DNA from: an uncultured Clostridia bacterium
GTDB taxonomy: Bacteria; Bacillota; Clostridia; Christensenellales; Borkfalkiaceae
NCBI GenBank assembly: GCA_945638575.1
Contig: CALZDP010000014.1
Span: 1-32,413 of the forward strand
Length of the DNA: 32,413 bases
Direction: 5' to 3'
Shown: positions 15,142-23,859 of the stretch, piece after piece
Layout: each line of letters starts with the position of its first letter
Numbering within the stretch: the stretch's first letter is position 1
Program-made: the position numbers and the translations under genes
The notes under the pieces: model-generated
What the model was told of the DNA's origin: nothing
Seen by the model: the letters and a program-made list of their open reading frames with translations, nothing else
Databases searched by the model: none

Positions 15142-16072
15142 GTTTGCATCGAAGTTATTAGGGCTAAAAAGCGCTTTGATTTTTTGTCATGTCCATTCGG
15201 ACGGCGACACTTTATCATGCGCTTTTGCTTTATATTACGCATATAAAAAATTAGGTAAAAACGCTGAAATCGTTTGCGATTCCGAAGTTAACGGTCAAAA
15301 TTTGAACTGGGTTCCTTTTTTGCCGAAAAACCTTCCAACCGACGAATATGACGGCTGTATTGCCGTCGATACGCCTATTTTGGAACATTTAGGCAAAGCG
15401 GGAGAGTTTTTTAAAAAGCAAAGACGGACTTTTGCAATCGACCACCATATAACCAACAGCCGTTACGCAACATTCAATTATATCAGCGATAAGCCTGCGT
15501 GCAGTATGGTAACTTACGACGTTATCAAACAAATGGGCGTTGTAATAGATAAAACTATTGCAAACTGCTTGCTTGTCGGCATGCTTACCGATACTAATTG
15601 TTTTACAATAGGCGGTTTGGACGGCGAAGTTTTTCAAACGGTTTCCGAACTTATAGGTTTCGGGGCGGACTTTTCGGATACATACGATAAATTGTTTAGA
15701 ACAGAGCCTAAAGAAAAAGTTTTGCTTATTGGAAAAGTGTTTTCCAACGTAAAATATTTTCACGGCGGAAAGTTAGCGATAATTACCGTAAGTCAAGAAA
15801 CGTTAAGGGAAACTTCCGCCGACGAAAGTATGACTTTAGGGCTTGTCGATTACTTGACAAAAATTGACGGCGTAGACGTCGGAATCAGTATTTTAGAATC
15901 TAGGTCGAAGTTTTATAGGATAAGTTTTCGTTCACGTTTTACAAATGTAAGCGAAATAGCAAGAGTTTTCGGCGGTGGCGGACATATTCACGCAAGCGGA
16001 GCCGTTTTATCGGGTTACCATGAGGACGTTATCGATAAACTCGTATTTACGGTAGGAAATTACCTTTTATGA
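15128..16072 (+). CDS. nrnA: DHH-family phosphoesterase, NrnA-like nanoRNase/pAp phosphatase
   Basis: NrnA degrades short RNA oligonucleotides and, in several Firmicutes, dephosphorylates 3'-phosphoadenosine 5'-phosphate. The 314-residue protein has the DHH domain motifs: HVHSDGDT (21-28), AVDTP, IDHH (the name-giving motif) and GMLTDTNCF. It also has a C-terminal DHHA1 substrate-binding domain ending GGGGHIHASGAVLSG. All metal ligands appear intact. Gene order rbfA-nrnA-truB-ribF is typical of Firmicutes. It overlaps rbfA by 14 bases and truB by four. Confidence 0.92.
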   Translation: MTRSEFASKLLGLKSALIFCHVHSDGDTLSCAFALYYAYKKLGKNAEIVCDSEVNGQNLNWVPFLPKNLPTDEYDGCIAVDTPILEHLGKAGEFFKKQRRTFAIDHHITNSRYATFNYISDKPACSMVTYDVIKQMGVVIDKTIANCLLVGMLTDTNCFTIGGLDGEVFQTVSELIGFGADFSDTYDKLFRTEPKEKVLLIGKVFSNVKYFHGGKLAIITVSQETLRETSADESMTLGLVDYLTKIDGVDVGISILESRSKFYRISFRSRFTNVSEIARVFGGGGHIHASGAVLSGYHEDVIDKLVFTVGNYLL

Positions 16073-16923
16073 TAGGTTTTATTTGTATAAACAAACGACG
16101 GGGCGATTCTTCCGCTTACTGCGTAAATAAAGTTAAACGGAAATTAGGCGCAAAATGCGGACATATGGGGACGTTGGACCCATTGGCGTCCGGTGTTTTA
16201 TCTATCGGCGTAGGACAAGCGGTAAGGCTTTTCGATATTCTATTAAATAAAGAAAAAACTTATCTTGCAACTTTTGATTTTTCTTTTTCCACACCGTCGT
16301 TAGATTTGGAAACGAAACCCTGCGAATTTTCCGAGAATTTGCCCGACGCCGAGCAAATCGAAAGAATTTTACCTGCTTTAATAGGCGAAATCGATCAAGT
16401 ACCGCCTTCGTATTCCGCTAAATTCATTGACGGAAAACGTAGTTATAAACTTGCAAGAAAGGGGATAGACGTTCAACTTCCGTCAAAAAAGGTTAATATT
16501 TACGAGATAAAACTTATTGAAAAAGTTTCCGAATCTAAATACAAATTTGAAATTCATTGCGGTGGCGGAACTTATATCCGTTCGATAGTAAGAGATATGG
16601 CGGAAGCGCTTGGTTGTTGCGGAGTTATGACCGATCTTGTAAGAGTAAAAAGCGGAAAATTCGATATAAACAATTCGGTTACCTTAGAAGATTTTTTAAA
16701 TGCGGACAATCCGTCGGATTATTTAATCAAAGCCGACGAGGTGTTAGACTACCCAAAAATTGACCTTCAGCCGGAATTTGCAAAAAGACTTTTGGACGGC
16801 GTTTATGACAGTTACGACTGCTTAGACGGAATTTATAAGGTTTATAATCAAAATGAATTTTGGGGCGTCGGCGAAATTAAAAATAAAATCTTAAAAATGA
16901 AAGTTTACGTAAGAGATTTGTAA
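16069..16923 (+). CDS. truB: tRNA pseudouridine(55) synthase TruB
   Basis: TruB converts U55 in the T loop of tRNAs to pseudouridine. The 284-residue protein shows the N-terminal KxxGHxGTLDPxAxG signature, here CGHMGTLDPLASGVL, with catalytic Asp37, then VPPSYSAKFIDGKRSYKLAR (motif around residues 107-126) and CGGGTYIRSIVRDMAEALG. The C terminus (about 225-284) is a short PUA-like region. Start ATG overlaps the nrnA stop. Confidence 0.96.
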   Translation: MIGFICINKRRGDSSAYCVNKVKRKLGAKCGHMGTLDPLASGVLSIGVGQAVRLFDILLNKEKTYLATFDFSFSTPSLDLETKPCEFSENLPDAEQIERILPALIGEIDQVPPSYSAKFIDGKRSYKLARKGIDVQLPSKKVNIYEIKLIEKVSESKYKFEIHCGGGTYIRSIVRDMAEALGCCGVMTDLVRVKSGKFDINNSVTLEDFLNADNPSDYLIKADEVLDYPKIDLQPEFAKRLLDGVYDSYDCLDGIYKVYNQNEFWGVGEIKNKILKMKVYVRDL

Positions 16924-16926
16924 TTT

Positions 16927-17814
16927 ATGAAGTTATTGGATTATTATAAGCCGCAAACGTATAAAAATGTAATATGTTTAGGAAGATTCGACGGCTTGCA
17001 TCTCGGACATAAAACACTTATATACAAGGGACTTGAAATAAAACACGGATACGGTTACGATACAAAACTTGCTGTCTTTATGTTTCAAGGAAGTAGGTCT
17101 ATAGGTCGATTAGGGCGTATTTATACCTTTCGTGAAAGTGTTGAAAGGCTAAAATCCGAACCTGTTGACAATATAATCGTCGCCCCCGAAACGACGGAAT
17201 TCTTTAATATTGACAAATTCGAATTTTTGCAAACCATAAAAAATAATTTTAACCCAGTTGCAATAATATGCGGTGAAGATTATCGTTTCGGACATAATCG
17301 CGAGGGGGATAAAAATTACCTAAAAGAGTTCTGTCAAAATAACGGTATAGAGTTATGCGTTATACCTCTTGTTAAATTACGCGGTGAAAAGGTATCTTCT
17401 TCTAAAATAAAGCAGTTGATTACAGAGGGTAAAGTCATCGAAGCAAACGAGTTTCTCGGCGAAAACTATTTTATTCACGGGCAGGTCATAAGGGGAAGAG
17501 GCGTTGGCAGAAAGTTGGGGTTTCCTACCCTGAACATGATGATTGACTCCGAAAAAGTTCCTCTTAAAGAGGGTGTTTACGCTACGTTTACCTGTTTCAA
17601 CGGCGAAATTCATCCTTCGGTAACAAATTTCGGTCCTGCGCCAACCTTTTCGGACGACGTGAAACTTGTTGAAACGCACGTGTTAAACTGCCGCTGCGAT
17701 TTGTATGGGTTGGACGTAAAAATCGATTTTAAAAGGTATCTTCGTCCAAATATTAAATTTAATAGTGTTGACGAACTTATCGAACAAATAAAAAAGGACA
17801 TAAAGAGTATATGA
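16927..17814 (+). CDS. ribF: Bifunctional riboflavin kinase/FAD synthetase
   Basis: RibF makes FMN from riboflavin and then FAD from FMN. The 295-residue protein has the N-terminal nucleotidyltransferase domain with CLGRFDGLHLGHKTLI (the GxFDGxHxGH motif), GEDYRFGHNREGD and a KVSSSKIKQLI segment. The C-terminal riboflavin kinase domain shows GRGVGRKLGFPTLNM and GVYATF, with the catalytic Glu near LVETHVLN. It is the usual last gene of this translation cluster and overlaps the next gene by four bases. Confidence 0.95.
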   Translation: MKLLDYYKPQTYKNVICLGRFDGLHLGHKTLIYKGLEIKHGYGYDTKLAVFMFQGSRSIGRLGRIYTFRESVERLKSEPVDNIIVAPETTEFFNIDKFEFLQTIKNNFNPVAIICGEDYRFGHNREGDKNYLKEFCQNNGIELCVIPLVKLRGEKVSSSKIKQLITEGKVIEANEFLGENYFIHGQVIRGRGVGRKLGFPTLNMMIDSEKVPLKEGVYATFTCFNGEIHPSVTNFGPAPTFSDDVKLVETHVLNCRCDLYGLDVKIDFKRYLRPNIKFNSVDELIEQIKKDIKSI

Positions 17815-18665
17815 TAAAATTCGGACCGAGCGGAGCGGGTGAAAGATTTTATAACGAAGGTTATGTTTCTTCCGAGCAAGCCGCAAAGTGGACTAAGGAA
17901 CAAGGGCTTGACCTTTTTGAATATTCCTTCGGGCGCGGAATAAATTTAAGAGAGGAAAAAGCCTTAATCTTAAATAAGGCATTTTCCGAAAACAATATAA
18001 AATTGAGCGTTCATGCACCTTATTACATAAATTTTGCAAATCCCGACGAGGAAAAAGCGGAAAATTCTTACAGGTACGTAATCGATTCCGCCGTAATGGC
18101 AAAACAAATGGGAGCGGAAAGGGTTATATTTCACCCTGCAACACAAGGAAAGGAAACCCGTGAAACGGCTGTACTAAGGACAAAGGAAAGACTGAATCGT
18201 TTAGCGCAAATCATTCATGCGGAAAAACTTGACGATATTATTTATTGCCCCGAAACTATGGGAAAATTGGCTCAAATAGGAACTATCGAGGAAGTTACAG
18301 ACTTTTGCTTGATTGACGAAGTTTTTATGCCGACAGTTGATTTCGGGCATGTGAACGCCAGAGAACAGGGAAGTTTAAAAACGACCGAGGATTTTCTTTC
18401 GCGTATGCAATACATGATAGATAAACTCGGATATGAAAGAATGAAGAACTTTCACGTACATTTTTCTAAAATTCAGTATTCGGGTAAGGGTGAAGTACGG
18501 CATTTAAATTTTGACGACGAAATTTACGGACCTGATTATGAACCGTTTATCGACGCATGTTTAAAACTTAAACTTGAACCTAACGTTATTTGCGAATCCG
18601 CAGGCAATCAAGCGGACGACGCTATGACAATGAAGTCTTATTATTTATCCGTTTTAGGAAAATAG
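17811..18665 (+). CDS. Endonuclease IV-like TIM-barrel protein
   Basis: A 284-residue TIM barrel of the Nfo/AP endonuclease 2 superfamily. Nfo repairs abasic sites with three zinc ions bound by nine residues. Eight line up here: His68 (SVHAPYY), His108 (IFHPAT), Glu148 (CPETMGK), Asp177 and His180 (VDFGHVNAR), His217 (HVHFSK), His231 (VRHLNF) and Glu262 (CESAG). The ninth, the Asp of Nfo's DRH motif, is Val229. It may be a variant deoxyribonuclease IV or a sugar-isomerase-type relative that has lost one metal site. It overlaps ribF by four bases, so it is part of that operon; this replaces the rpsO-pnp end common in other Firmicutes. Confidence 0.8.
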   Translation: MIKFGPSGAGERFYNEGYVSSEQAAKWTKEQGLDLFEYSFGRGINLREEKALILNKAFSENNIKLSVHAPYYINFANPDEEKAENSYRYVIDSAVMAKQMGAERVIFHPATQGKETRETAVLRTKERLNRLAQIIHAEKLDDIIYCPETMGKLAQIGTIEEVTDFCLIDEVFMPTVDFGHVNAREQGSLKTTEDFLSRMQYMIDKLGYERMKNFHVHFSKIQYSGKGEVRHLNFDDEIYGPDYEPFIDACLKLKLEPNVICESAGNQADDAMTMKSYYLSVLGK

Positions 18666-18719
18666 TGATTCATTACTAAAATAATTGCAAAAAATATATA
18701 GTGATATATCGAGGATAAA

Positions 18720-20363
18720 ATGAGAATAAAAAAACTTATTGCTTTTGTTGTATGCATAGCCGTAATGCTTTCTTCTTTTACATTTTATGGATGTTCAGGC
18801 TCAAAAGACGTTATGGGGCTTGTTATCGACGAAGAATGTTACGTTAACAGAGCGCCTACCATAGGATATAGAGAAAAAAATTACAATGATTTAATGGAAA
18901 ATTTAGCGAAACTTACAGAACTTGTTGAAAAGCAAGAGTCGTCTGAATTAACCTGTCAGATTCTTTGCATTTTGGTTTCGTCCCAGTTATATAAACTTAT
19001 CGACGCCGTAAACGTTTCTACTTTGTACTATTATTCAAATACACAAAACCAACTTAACGAAGAAGGGTATTCGCATTTGTACGATAAATATTCGGTTGCG
19101 ATTAACGAATTTAAAAAATTGTACGGGTTATTTGCAAACTCCAAGTATAAAGAAGTTTTTTACGGAGATATTAGCGATGAAGAAATCGCGGAACTTGTAC
19201 AGCAAGCGGTTTCTTCGGACGAATTGGTTACGCTTACCAACAAGGTTGTCGAACTTCAAACCCGCTATAACGGATTTACCGATGAACAGATTTTAGGCGA
19301 AGACTTTAACGGCGTTTACAGCGAACTTGTGAAAACCGAAAACGCTATTGCCGACAAATACGGTTACGATAACTTTTCCGAATACAGTTACGAAATGGAA
19401 TATAACAGAGATTTTACGCCGGCAGATACTTTAAAATTTGCGCAAATTTTATCGAATGGCGTTGCCGATACTGCCGAAACCGCTTATAACAACTGCCTTG
19501 ACGCTTCTATGTCGTTAAGCAGCGATAGAATTGACGAAATCGAAAGTATAATTTCGGATTCCTTTACGTCAAAAAGCAGTCAAAACATTTTAGACGGTTT
19601 TTACAGGTCTTTGGGTAATGATATTTACGACATTTATAGGCACGTAATTAAAAGGGGTTACTACTACGTTGCTTGCAGTGAAGGCGCTTATGACGGCGCG
19701 TTTACCAATTACTTTGTAACTTTAGGCGAACCGTATATGTACTTTTCTTCGGCATATGCAACAGTACAAACCTTTGTGCACGAATTCGGTCATTACTGTA
19801 GATTTTATCTGTTGGGAAACGCTGACGACAGTTCGTATGAACTTATGGAAACACATTCCCAAGGCGCTGAATGGCTGTTTATGAGTTATTTGACCGACTC
19901 GCTTTCGGAAAATGAAAAAAGTTACCTTGTAAACGATAAATTCGTCAGTGACAGTTACATGGTTTTGCTTGCAACGATAGTAGGCGCTTCCGAAGTCGAT
20001 ATTTATAATTTGGATAGTTTGGTAAACGTAGATTTTGACAGTATAGTTTCCAAATATTCCAAAACCGTTTTGGGCGACGTTATTCCCGAAGCATATTCTA
20101 ACTATGCAAAACCCGAGCAGTATTTTAGATTTGTCGCGGTTAATTCTCCCGGATATTATATAAGTTATTCGGTTTCACTTGTTGCTTGTATGGAATTGTA
20201 CGTAAAAAGCATTACCTCTTACGACGATGCGGTTGCGGCTTACTGGAATATTCTTAACGCACAGGAAACCGATTATATTACTTTGCTTACCGATAACGGA
20301 CTGGGTTCGCCGTTTGACGGTGCAACGATAACAAATATTTGCACTGTTTTTGCCGATATTTAA
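18720..20363 (+). CDS. Secreted M3-like zinc metallopeptidase, putative lipoprotein
   Basis: A 547-residue protein with a gluzincin active site: HEFGH at 354-358 and Glu377 in ELMETHSQGAEWL, the same spacing and context (ExxSQ) as in the M3 oligopeptidase family. The N terminus is a signal peptide (KK, hydrophobic core 6-21) ending FYGC with Cys25 as the candidate lipidated residue. The lipobox is imperfect, with Tyr at -2. Residues 30-330 are helical and poorly conserved, consistent with the M3 alpha-helical shell. It would sit outside the membrane and trim peptides for uptake. Start has GAGG six bases upstream. It has its own terminator and a short 54-base gap after the preceding gene. Confidence 0.75.
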   Translation: MRIKKLIAFVVCIAVMLSSFTFYGCSGSKDVMGLVIDEECYVNRAPTIGYREKNYNDLMENLAKLTELVEKQESSELTCQILCILVSSQLYKLIDAVNVSTLYYYSNTQNQLNEEGYSHLYDKYSVAINEFKKLYGLFANSKYKEVFYGDISDEEIAELVQQAVSSDELVTLTNKVVELQTRYNGFTDEQILGEDFNGVYSELVKTENAIADKYGYDNFSEYSYEMEYNRDFTPADTLKFAQILSNGVADTAETAYNNCLDASMSLSSDRIDEIESIISDSFTSKSSQNILDGFYRSLGNDIYDIYRHVIKRGYYYVACSEGAYDGAFTNYFVTLGEPYMYFSSAYATVQTFVHEFGHYCRFYLLGNADDSSYELMETHSQGAEWLFMSYLTDSLSENEKSYLVNDKFVSDSYMVLLATIVGASEVDIYNLDSLVNVDFDSIVSKYSKTVLGDVIPEAYSNYAKPEQYFRFVAVNSPGYYISYSVSLVACMELYVKSITSYDDAVAAYWNILNAQETDYITLLTDNGLGSPFDGATITNICTVFADI

Positions 20364-20380
20364 ACGCTACTTATAAATTT

Positions 20381-20416
20381 GGATTGCAAGATTTACTTTT
20401 GCAATCCTTTTTTTTT
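20381..20416 (+). terminator. Intrinsic terminator after the metallopeptidase gene
   Basis: A 9-bp perfect stem GGATTGCAA / TTGCAATCC (20381-20389 with 20399-20407) with a 9-base loop is followed by nine T residues. It separates the ribF block from the feo operon. Confidence 0.93.
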
Positions 20417-20483
20417 GGAAAATTTCAATCATATACGGAAGTTTTTTTTAATAATTATAGTTTTGACGGTAGTTTTTTAATTT

Positions 20484-20696
20484 ATGAAGTTGAGCGACGT
20501 TAAAAAGGGGCGTGCGGTAAAAATTATTTCGATAAAATCGGATTTAAAAAAAAGACTTAGTTCATTCGGAATCATCGATAACGCTAAATTGAAAATGGAA
20601 AAAAATCAAGGCGGCGTTATAGTTTCCTTAAACGGCAGATTGATTGCTTTAAGCAAAATAATTGCGGATAATGTAGAGGTCGAAATATGCGAATAG
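20484..20696 (+). CDS. feoA: FeoA domain protein
   Basis: A 70-residue SH3-like cytosolic protein that supports ferrous iron uptake by FeoB. The FeoA pattern is recognisable: LSDVKKGRAVKIISI, RLSSFGIIDNAKLKM (the usual RLxxLGxxxG region, here less conserved), and a final RLIALSKIIADNVEVEI with the typical ALxxxxAxxIxV form. It overlaps feoB by ten bases. No strong ribosome binding site or Fur/DtxR operator is evident in the 67 A/T-rich bases after the terminator. Confidence 0.85.
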   Translation: MKLSDVKKGRAVKIISIKSDLKKRLSSFGIIDNAKLKMEKNQGGVIVSLNGRLIALSKIIADNVEVEICE

Positions 20697-22495
20697 TTAT
20701 TACGGGAAACCCTAATTCCGGAAAAACTACTCTGTTTAACGCGCTTACCAAAATGAATGCGCGTGTGGGCAACTGGCACGGCGTTACCGTATCTGTCTTA
20801 AAAGGTGTTTTTAATCATGGTGGTATCCGCCACGAAGTTTTTGATTTACCCGGTCTTAGTTCGTTTAATGCGTATACCATGGAAGAAAAGGCTTCGCTTG
20901 ATTTTTTAAAGGCAGGCGATTACGACCTTATCGTAAACGTTATAGAGGCGGTTAGGTTTGACGCTGCGTTAGAACTTACCAAAATGTTAGTAACCCTTAA
21001 CAAGCCGCTAATTTGCGTTGTCAATATGACCGAAGATCTAATCAAGTCGGGCGGATATCTTGATTTTGCAGGGTTAAACAAGTCAAACATAAAATTTTAC
21101 CGCTTTAATCTGTCAAAAAAGAAGCAAATAAAATCGTTAAAAGAACTTTTTGCAAGTAATATTTTACAAACCGCGATAAGTCCCGATATTTGCGATTTTC
21201 AAAGTATATTAAAGTGTTTTACCGCGCCTAAAAATGTTTTTACAAAAGCCGATAAACTGCTTACCGATAAGTTGTTTTGCATTATTGCCTTTTCATTCAT
21301 ATTGATTGCTTCATTTTATCTGTCTTTCGGAAGGTTTGGCATAGGCAGACTTATTGGCGACGCGCTTACAGACGCATTTTCGGTTTTAGGGGACTTTGTT
21401 GCAAACTCACTGCAAAATATGGGCGGTAGCGAATTTACCGTAAGGCTTTTAGATGAGGGCGTTTTTGCGGGTTTGGGCGCGTTGCTCGGATTTTTGCCGC
21501 CGATAATCATACTTAACTTTATACTTTGTTACCTTGAACAATCGGGCATAATAGCAAGGATTTCTTTTGTTTTTGACGGCGCGTTATCTAAGTTCGGGTT
21601 AAACGGCAGAACCATATTCGCGCTTATAATGGGTTTTGGCTGCACTACGGTTGCGGTTTCCGTGACAAACGGACTTGAAAACAAAAGTCTTAAACAAAGA
21701 GTAATCGGCGCTTTGCCCTTTATAAGTTGTTCGGCAAAAATGCCCGTTTATTTGTATATTTGCAGTAAAATCGTTGACGGCATGAACCTTTTTATTTTGT
21801 TATTTATCTACGTTTTCGGTATTGCTTTCGCTCTTTTGTTTTGTTTTATTGACGCTAAAACTTCAAAGGAAAAGTCAATTCCGCTTATTCTCGAAATGCC
21901 TATAATTCGCTTAAATTGTTTAAAAAACACCTTAAAACCCTTGATAAATTCCGTTAAAAACTTTATAATCAAAATATCAACGGTTGTTGTGGCGGTATCC
22001 GTCGTTGTTTGGCTTTTGGAGGCGGTTTCTTTAGACTTTAAGTACCTGTCGGCAAATGATGCGGATAAAAGCATTTTAGCTTTTTTAGGACGCTCGATTC
22101 ACTTTATTTTGCGTCCGATAGGAATTGACGATTACAAAGTGGGTGTTGCCGTTATTGCGGGGCTGTTCGCCAAAGAAGCGGTAATATCCACGCTTGCGGC
22201 GCTTGCGGTTAACCTAAATTTGACTTTGCAAAGCGGAATAGCCCTTCTTGCGTTTATTGCCTTTTATCCGCCCTGCGTTACCGCGCTTGTTTGCATTAAA
22301 AAGGAAGCAGGACTGTTTAGGATGATATTTTCCTTTGTCTTTCAGTTTTGCTTCGGACTTTTGTCGGCGTATACGGTTTATTTGATTTTCGATAACTTTG
22401 TTACTGCCGTGAACGTTGTTTTATTGCTTATTATATTGATTACGGTTTTTAAGGTATCCAAAAATGAAAGAATTTTCGGTAAGCGAAAAAATTAA
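20687..22495 (+). CDS. feoB: Ferrous iron transporter FeoB
   Basis: FeoB is the GTP-dependent inner membrane ferrous iron permease. The N-terminal G domain has GNPNSGKTTLFN (7-18), GNWHGVTV (28-35) and DLPG (53-56). The membrane part shows the two Gate regions: FLPPIIILNFILCYLEQSG and GFGCTTVAVSVTN, then FISCSAKMPVY, with the expected cysteines, and further helices to the end. At 602 residues it is shorter than most (about 660-770). The loss is mainly in the helical GDI domain between the G domain and the membrane (only about 155-190). The G4 motif reads NMTE instead of NxxD, and G5 is hard to see. Its end overlaps the next gene by 32 bases. Confidence 0.93.
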   Translation: MRIVITGNPNSGKTTLFNALTKMNARVGNWHGVTVSVLKGVFNHGGIRHEVFDLPGLSSFNAYTMEEKASLDFLKAGDYDLIVNVIEAVRFDAALELTKMLVTLNKPLICVVNMTEDLIKSGGYLDFAGLNKSNIKFYRFNLSKKKQIKSLKELFASNILQTAISPDICDFQSILKCFTAPKNVFTKADKLLTDKLFCIIAFSFILIASFYLSFGRFGIGRLIGDALTDAFSVLGDFVANSLQNMGGSEFTVRLLDEGVFAGLGALLGFLPPIIILNFILCYLEQSGIIARISFVFDGALSKFGLNGRTIFALIMGFGCTTVAVSVTNGLENKSLKQRVIGALPFISCSAKMPVYLYICSKIVDGMNLFILLFIYVFGIAFALLFCFIDAKTSKEKSIPLILEMPIIRLNCLKNTLKPLINSVKNFIIKISTVVVAVSVVVWLLEAVSLDFKYLSANDADKSILAFLGRSIHFILRPIGIDDYKVGVAVIAGLFAKEAVISTLAALAVNLNLTLQSGIALLAFIAFYPPCVTALVCIKKEAGLFRMIFSFVFQFCFGLLSAYTVYLIFDNFVTAVNVVLLLIILITVFKVSKNERIFGKRKN

Positions 22496-23300
22496 ACTGT
22501 CAAGATTTTTGTTAGACGCATATAACGGAAGTCTTTCTTTTTCCGAACTTAATAAACTTTTCCGTAAAAAGGATATAAAAGTTAACGGCGTCAGGGTAAA
22601 CCGCGACAAAGTTTTGGCTTTAGGCGACAAGGTAACGGTTTACTATGACGGCAAAGAAAAGAGTGTCTTGTACAAAACGATTTATAAAGACGAAAATATT
22701 TTAGTTTCAATTAAGCCTAAAGGGATTACTTCCGATGACTTTTACAACCTTATAAACTTCGACGGTAAAGTTTATTTTTGCCATAGACTGGATAGAAATA
22801 CCGACGGAATCATGATTTTTGCGCTAAATCAAAAAGCATATGAAGAGATTTTAGAGGGTTTTAAAAAAAGAACGTTTGAAAAGATTTACTCCGCAACAGT
22901 TTACGGCGTAATGGATAAAAAGGAAGATACTTTGGAAGCATACCTTTTTAAAGACCAAAAAAACGCCAAAGTTACGGTGTACGATAAAAAAGTTAAAGGC
23001 TCGCTTCCCATAAAAACTAAATATAAGGTGGTAAATACCAACGGCGTTACTTCCGAACTTAAAGTAACTTTATTAACCGGTCGTACCCATCAAATACGCG
23101 CTCATTTAGCGTATATGGGACATTTTGTTTTGGGCGACGGCAAGTACGGAAGCGAAAACGTTAACAGACGATTAGGCGCAAACAGTCTTAAACTGAGCGC
23201 AATCAAATTGGTCCTTCATTTCAAAAAAGAGGATTATTTGTCTTATCTTGACGGAAAAACCTTTAATTACGAGTGTTTTGACGGTAATTTTGACGACTGA
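22464..23300 (+). CDS. RluA-family pseudouridine synthase
   Basis: The 278-residue protein modifies uridine in rRNA or tRNA. An S4-like RNA-binding domain (about 10-65, LNKLFRKKDIKVNGVRV) precedes the catalytic domain with HRLDRNTDGIMIFA (catalytic Asp110), FEKIYSATVYG and the C-terminal TGRTHQIRAHLAYMGHFVLGD motif. It belongs to the RluA/RluD family; which site it modifies cannot be read from sequence. It is translationally coupled to feoB by a 32-base overlap, which may be chance proximity rather than shared function. After it come 106 very A/T-rich bases leading into the tRNA promoter. Confidence 0.9.
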   Translation: MKEFSVSEKIKLSRFLLDAYNGSLSFSELNKLFRKKDIKVNGVRVNRDKVLALGDKVTVYYDGKEKSVLYKTIYKDENILVSIKPKGITSDDFYNLINFDGKVYFCHRLDRNTDGIMIFALNQKAYEEILEGFKKRTFEKIYSATVYGVMDKKEDTLEAYLFKDQKNAKVTVYDKKVKGSLPIKTKYKVVNTNGVTSELKVTLLTGRTHQIRAHLAYMGHFVLGDGKYGSENVNRRLGANSLKLSAIKLVLHFKKEDYLSYLDGKTFNYECFDGNFDD

Positions 23301-23352
23301 AAAATTATATAAAAAATTTTTTAAATTTTTTTAAAAAATAAGAAAAAAACAG

Positions 23353-23381
23353 TTGCCATTTAGTAAATTATTTGTTATATT
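23353..23381 (+). promoter_or_regulatory. Promoter of the tRNA-Val/Gly/Cys cluster
   Basis: TTGCCA (23353-23358) and TATATT (23376-23381) have 17-base spacing and lie about 25 bases before tRNA-Val. Runs of A and T upstream (about 23301-23350) look like an UP element. Confidence 0.75.
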
Positions 23382-23406
23382 ATATGAGCATTAAGAAAAA
23401 CGGTTT

Positions 23407-23482
23407 GGGAGCATAGCTCAGTTGGGAGAGCATCTGCCTTACAAGCAGGGGGTCACAGGTTCGAGCCCTGTTGTTCCCACCA
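23407..23482 (+). tRNA. tRNA-Val (anticodon TAC)
   Basis: A full cloverleaf with acceptor stem GGGAGCA / TGTTCCC, anticodon stem TCTGC/GCAGG around the loop CTTACAA (anticodon TAC), T arm with GGTTCGAGCCC, and encoded CCA at 23480-23482. Confidence 0.96.
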
Positions 23483-23504
23483 AAACACTCTTATTTATGG
23501 ATAT

Positions 23505-23579
23505 GCGGGAATGGCTCAGTGGTAGAGCGTTGCCTTGCCAAGGCAAATGTCGCGAGTTCGAATCTCGTTTCCCGCTCCA
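23505..23579 (+). tRNA. tRNA-Gly (anticodon GCC)
   Basis: Cloverleaf with acceptor stem GCGGGAA / TTCCCGC, anticodon stem TTGCC/GGCAA around TTGCCAA (anticodon GCC), T arm with GAGTTCGAATCTC, and encoded CCA. It is 22 bases after tRNA-Val. Confidence 0.96.
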
Positions 23580-23597
23580 TTTTTTTTTACAATTTAA

Positions 23598-23672
23598 GGT
23601 ACCATAGCCAAGCGGTAAGGCAAAGGTCTGCAAAACCTTTACGCCCCGGTTCAAATCCGGGTGGTACCTCCA
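23598..23672 (+). tRNA. tRNA-Cys (anticodon GCA)
   Basis: Cloverleaf with acceptor stem GGTACCA / TGGTACC, anticodon stem AAGGT/ACCTT around CTGCAAA (anticodon GCA), T arm with CGGTTCAAATCCG, discriminator U73 as expected for tRNA-Cys, and encoded CCA at 23670-23672. Confidence 0.96.
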
Positions 23673-23673
23673 A

Positions 23674-23712
23674 AAAACACTGCGGATTTCATAAGAAGTC
23701 CGTAGTGTTTTT
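23674..23712 (+). terminator. Terminator of the tRNA cluster
   Basis: A long hairpin (AAAACACTGCGGATTTC pairing with GAAGTCCGTAGTGTTTT, with two G-T pairs and an ATAA loop) runs into a T tract one base after tRNA-Cys. Confidence 0.88.
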
Positions 23713-23800
23713 GTTTATAATACATTTTAACAAACAAAGCGGATTATAAATAAATAAGCGCTTAAATGCTTAGCAAAATCGCTAATGAATATGTTTTAAC

Positions 23801-23829
23801 TTTACAAAGAAAAATCTAAGTGATATAAT
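23801..23829 (+). promoter_or_regulatory. Promoter of the gal operon
   Basis: TTTACA (23801-23806) and TATAAT (23824-23829) have 17-base spacing, about 30 bases before galE. The ribosome binding site is AGGAGG at 23850-23855. No clear operator is visible. Confidence 0.8.
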
Positions 23830-23859
23830 TTAAAAAAATATTGTTATATAGGAGGCAGT

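Noticed and set aside
23422..23749. Open frames on both strands over the tRNA-Val/Gly/Cys cluster
   Set aside because: They are translations of tRNA sequence; all three cloverleaves are intact, so these are not genes.
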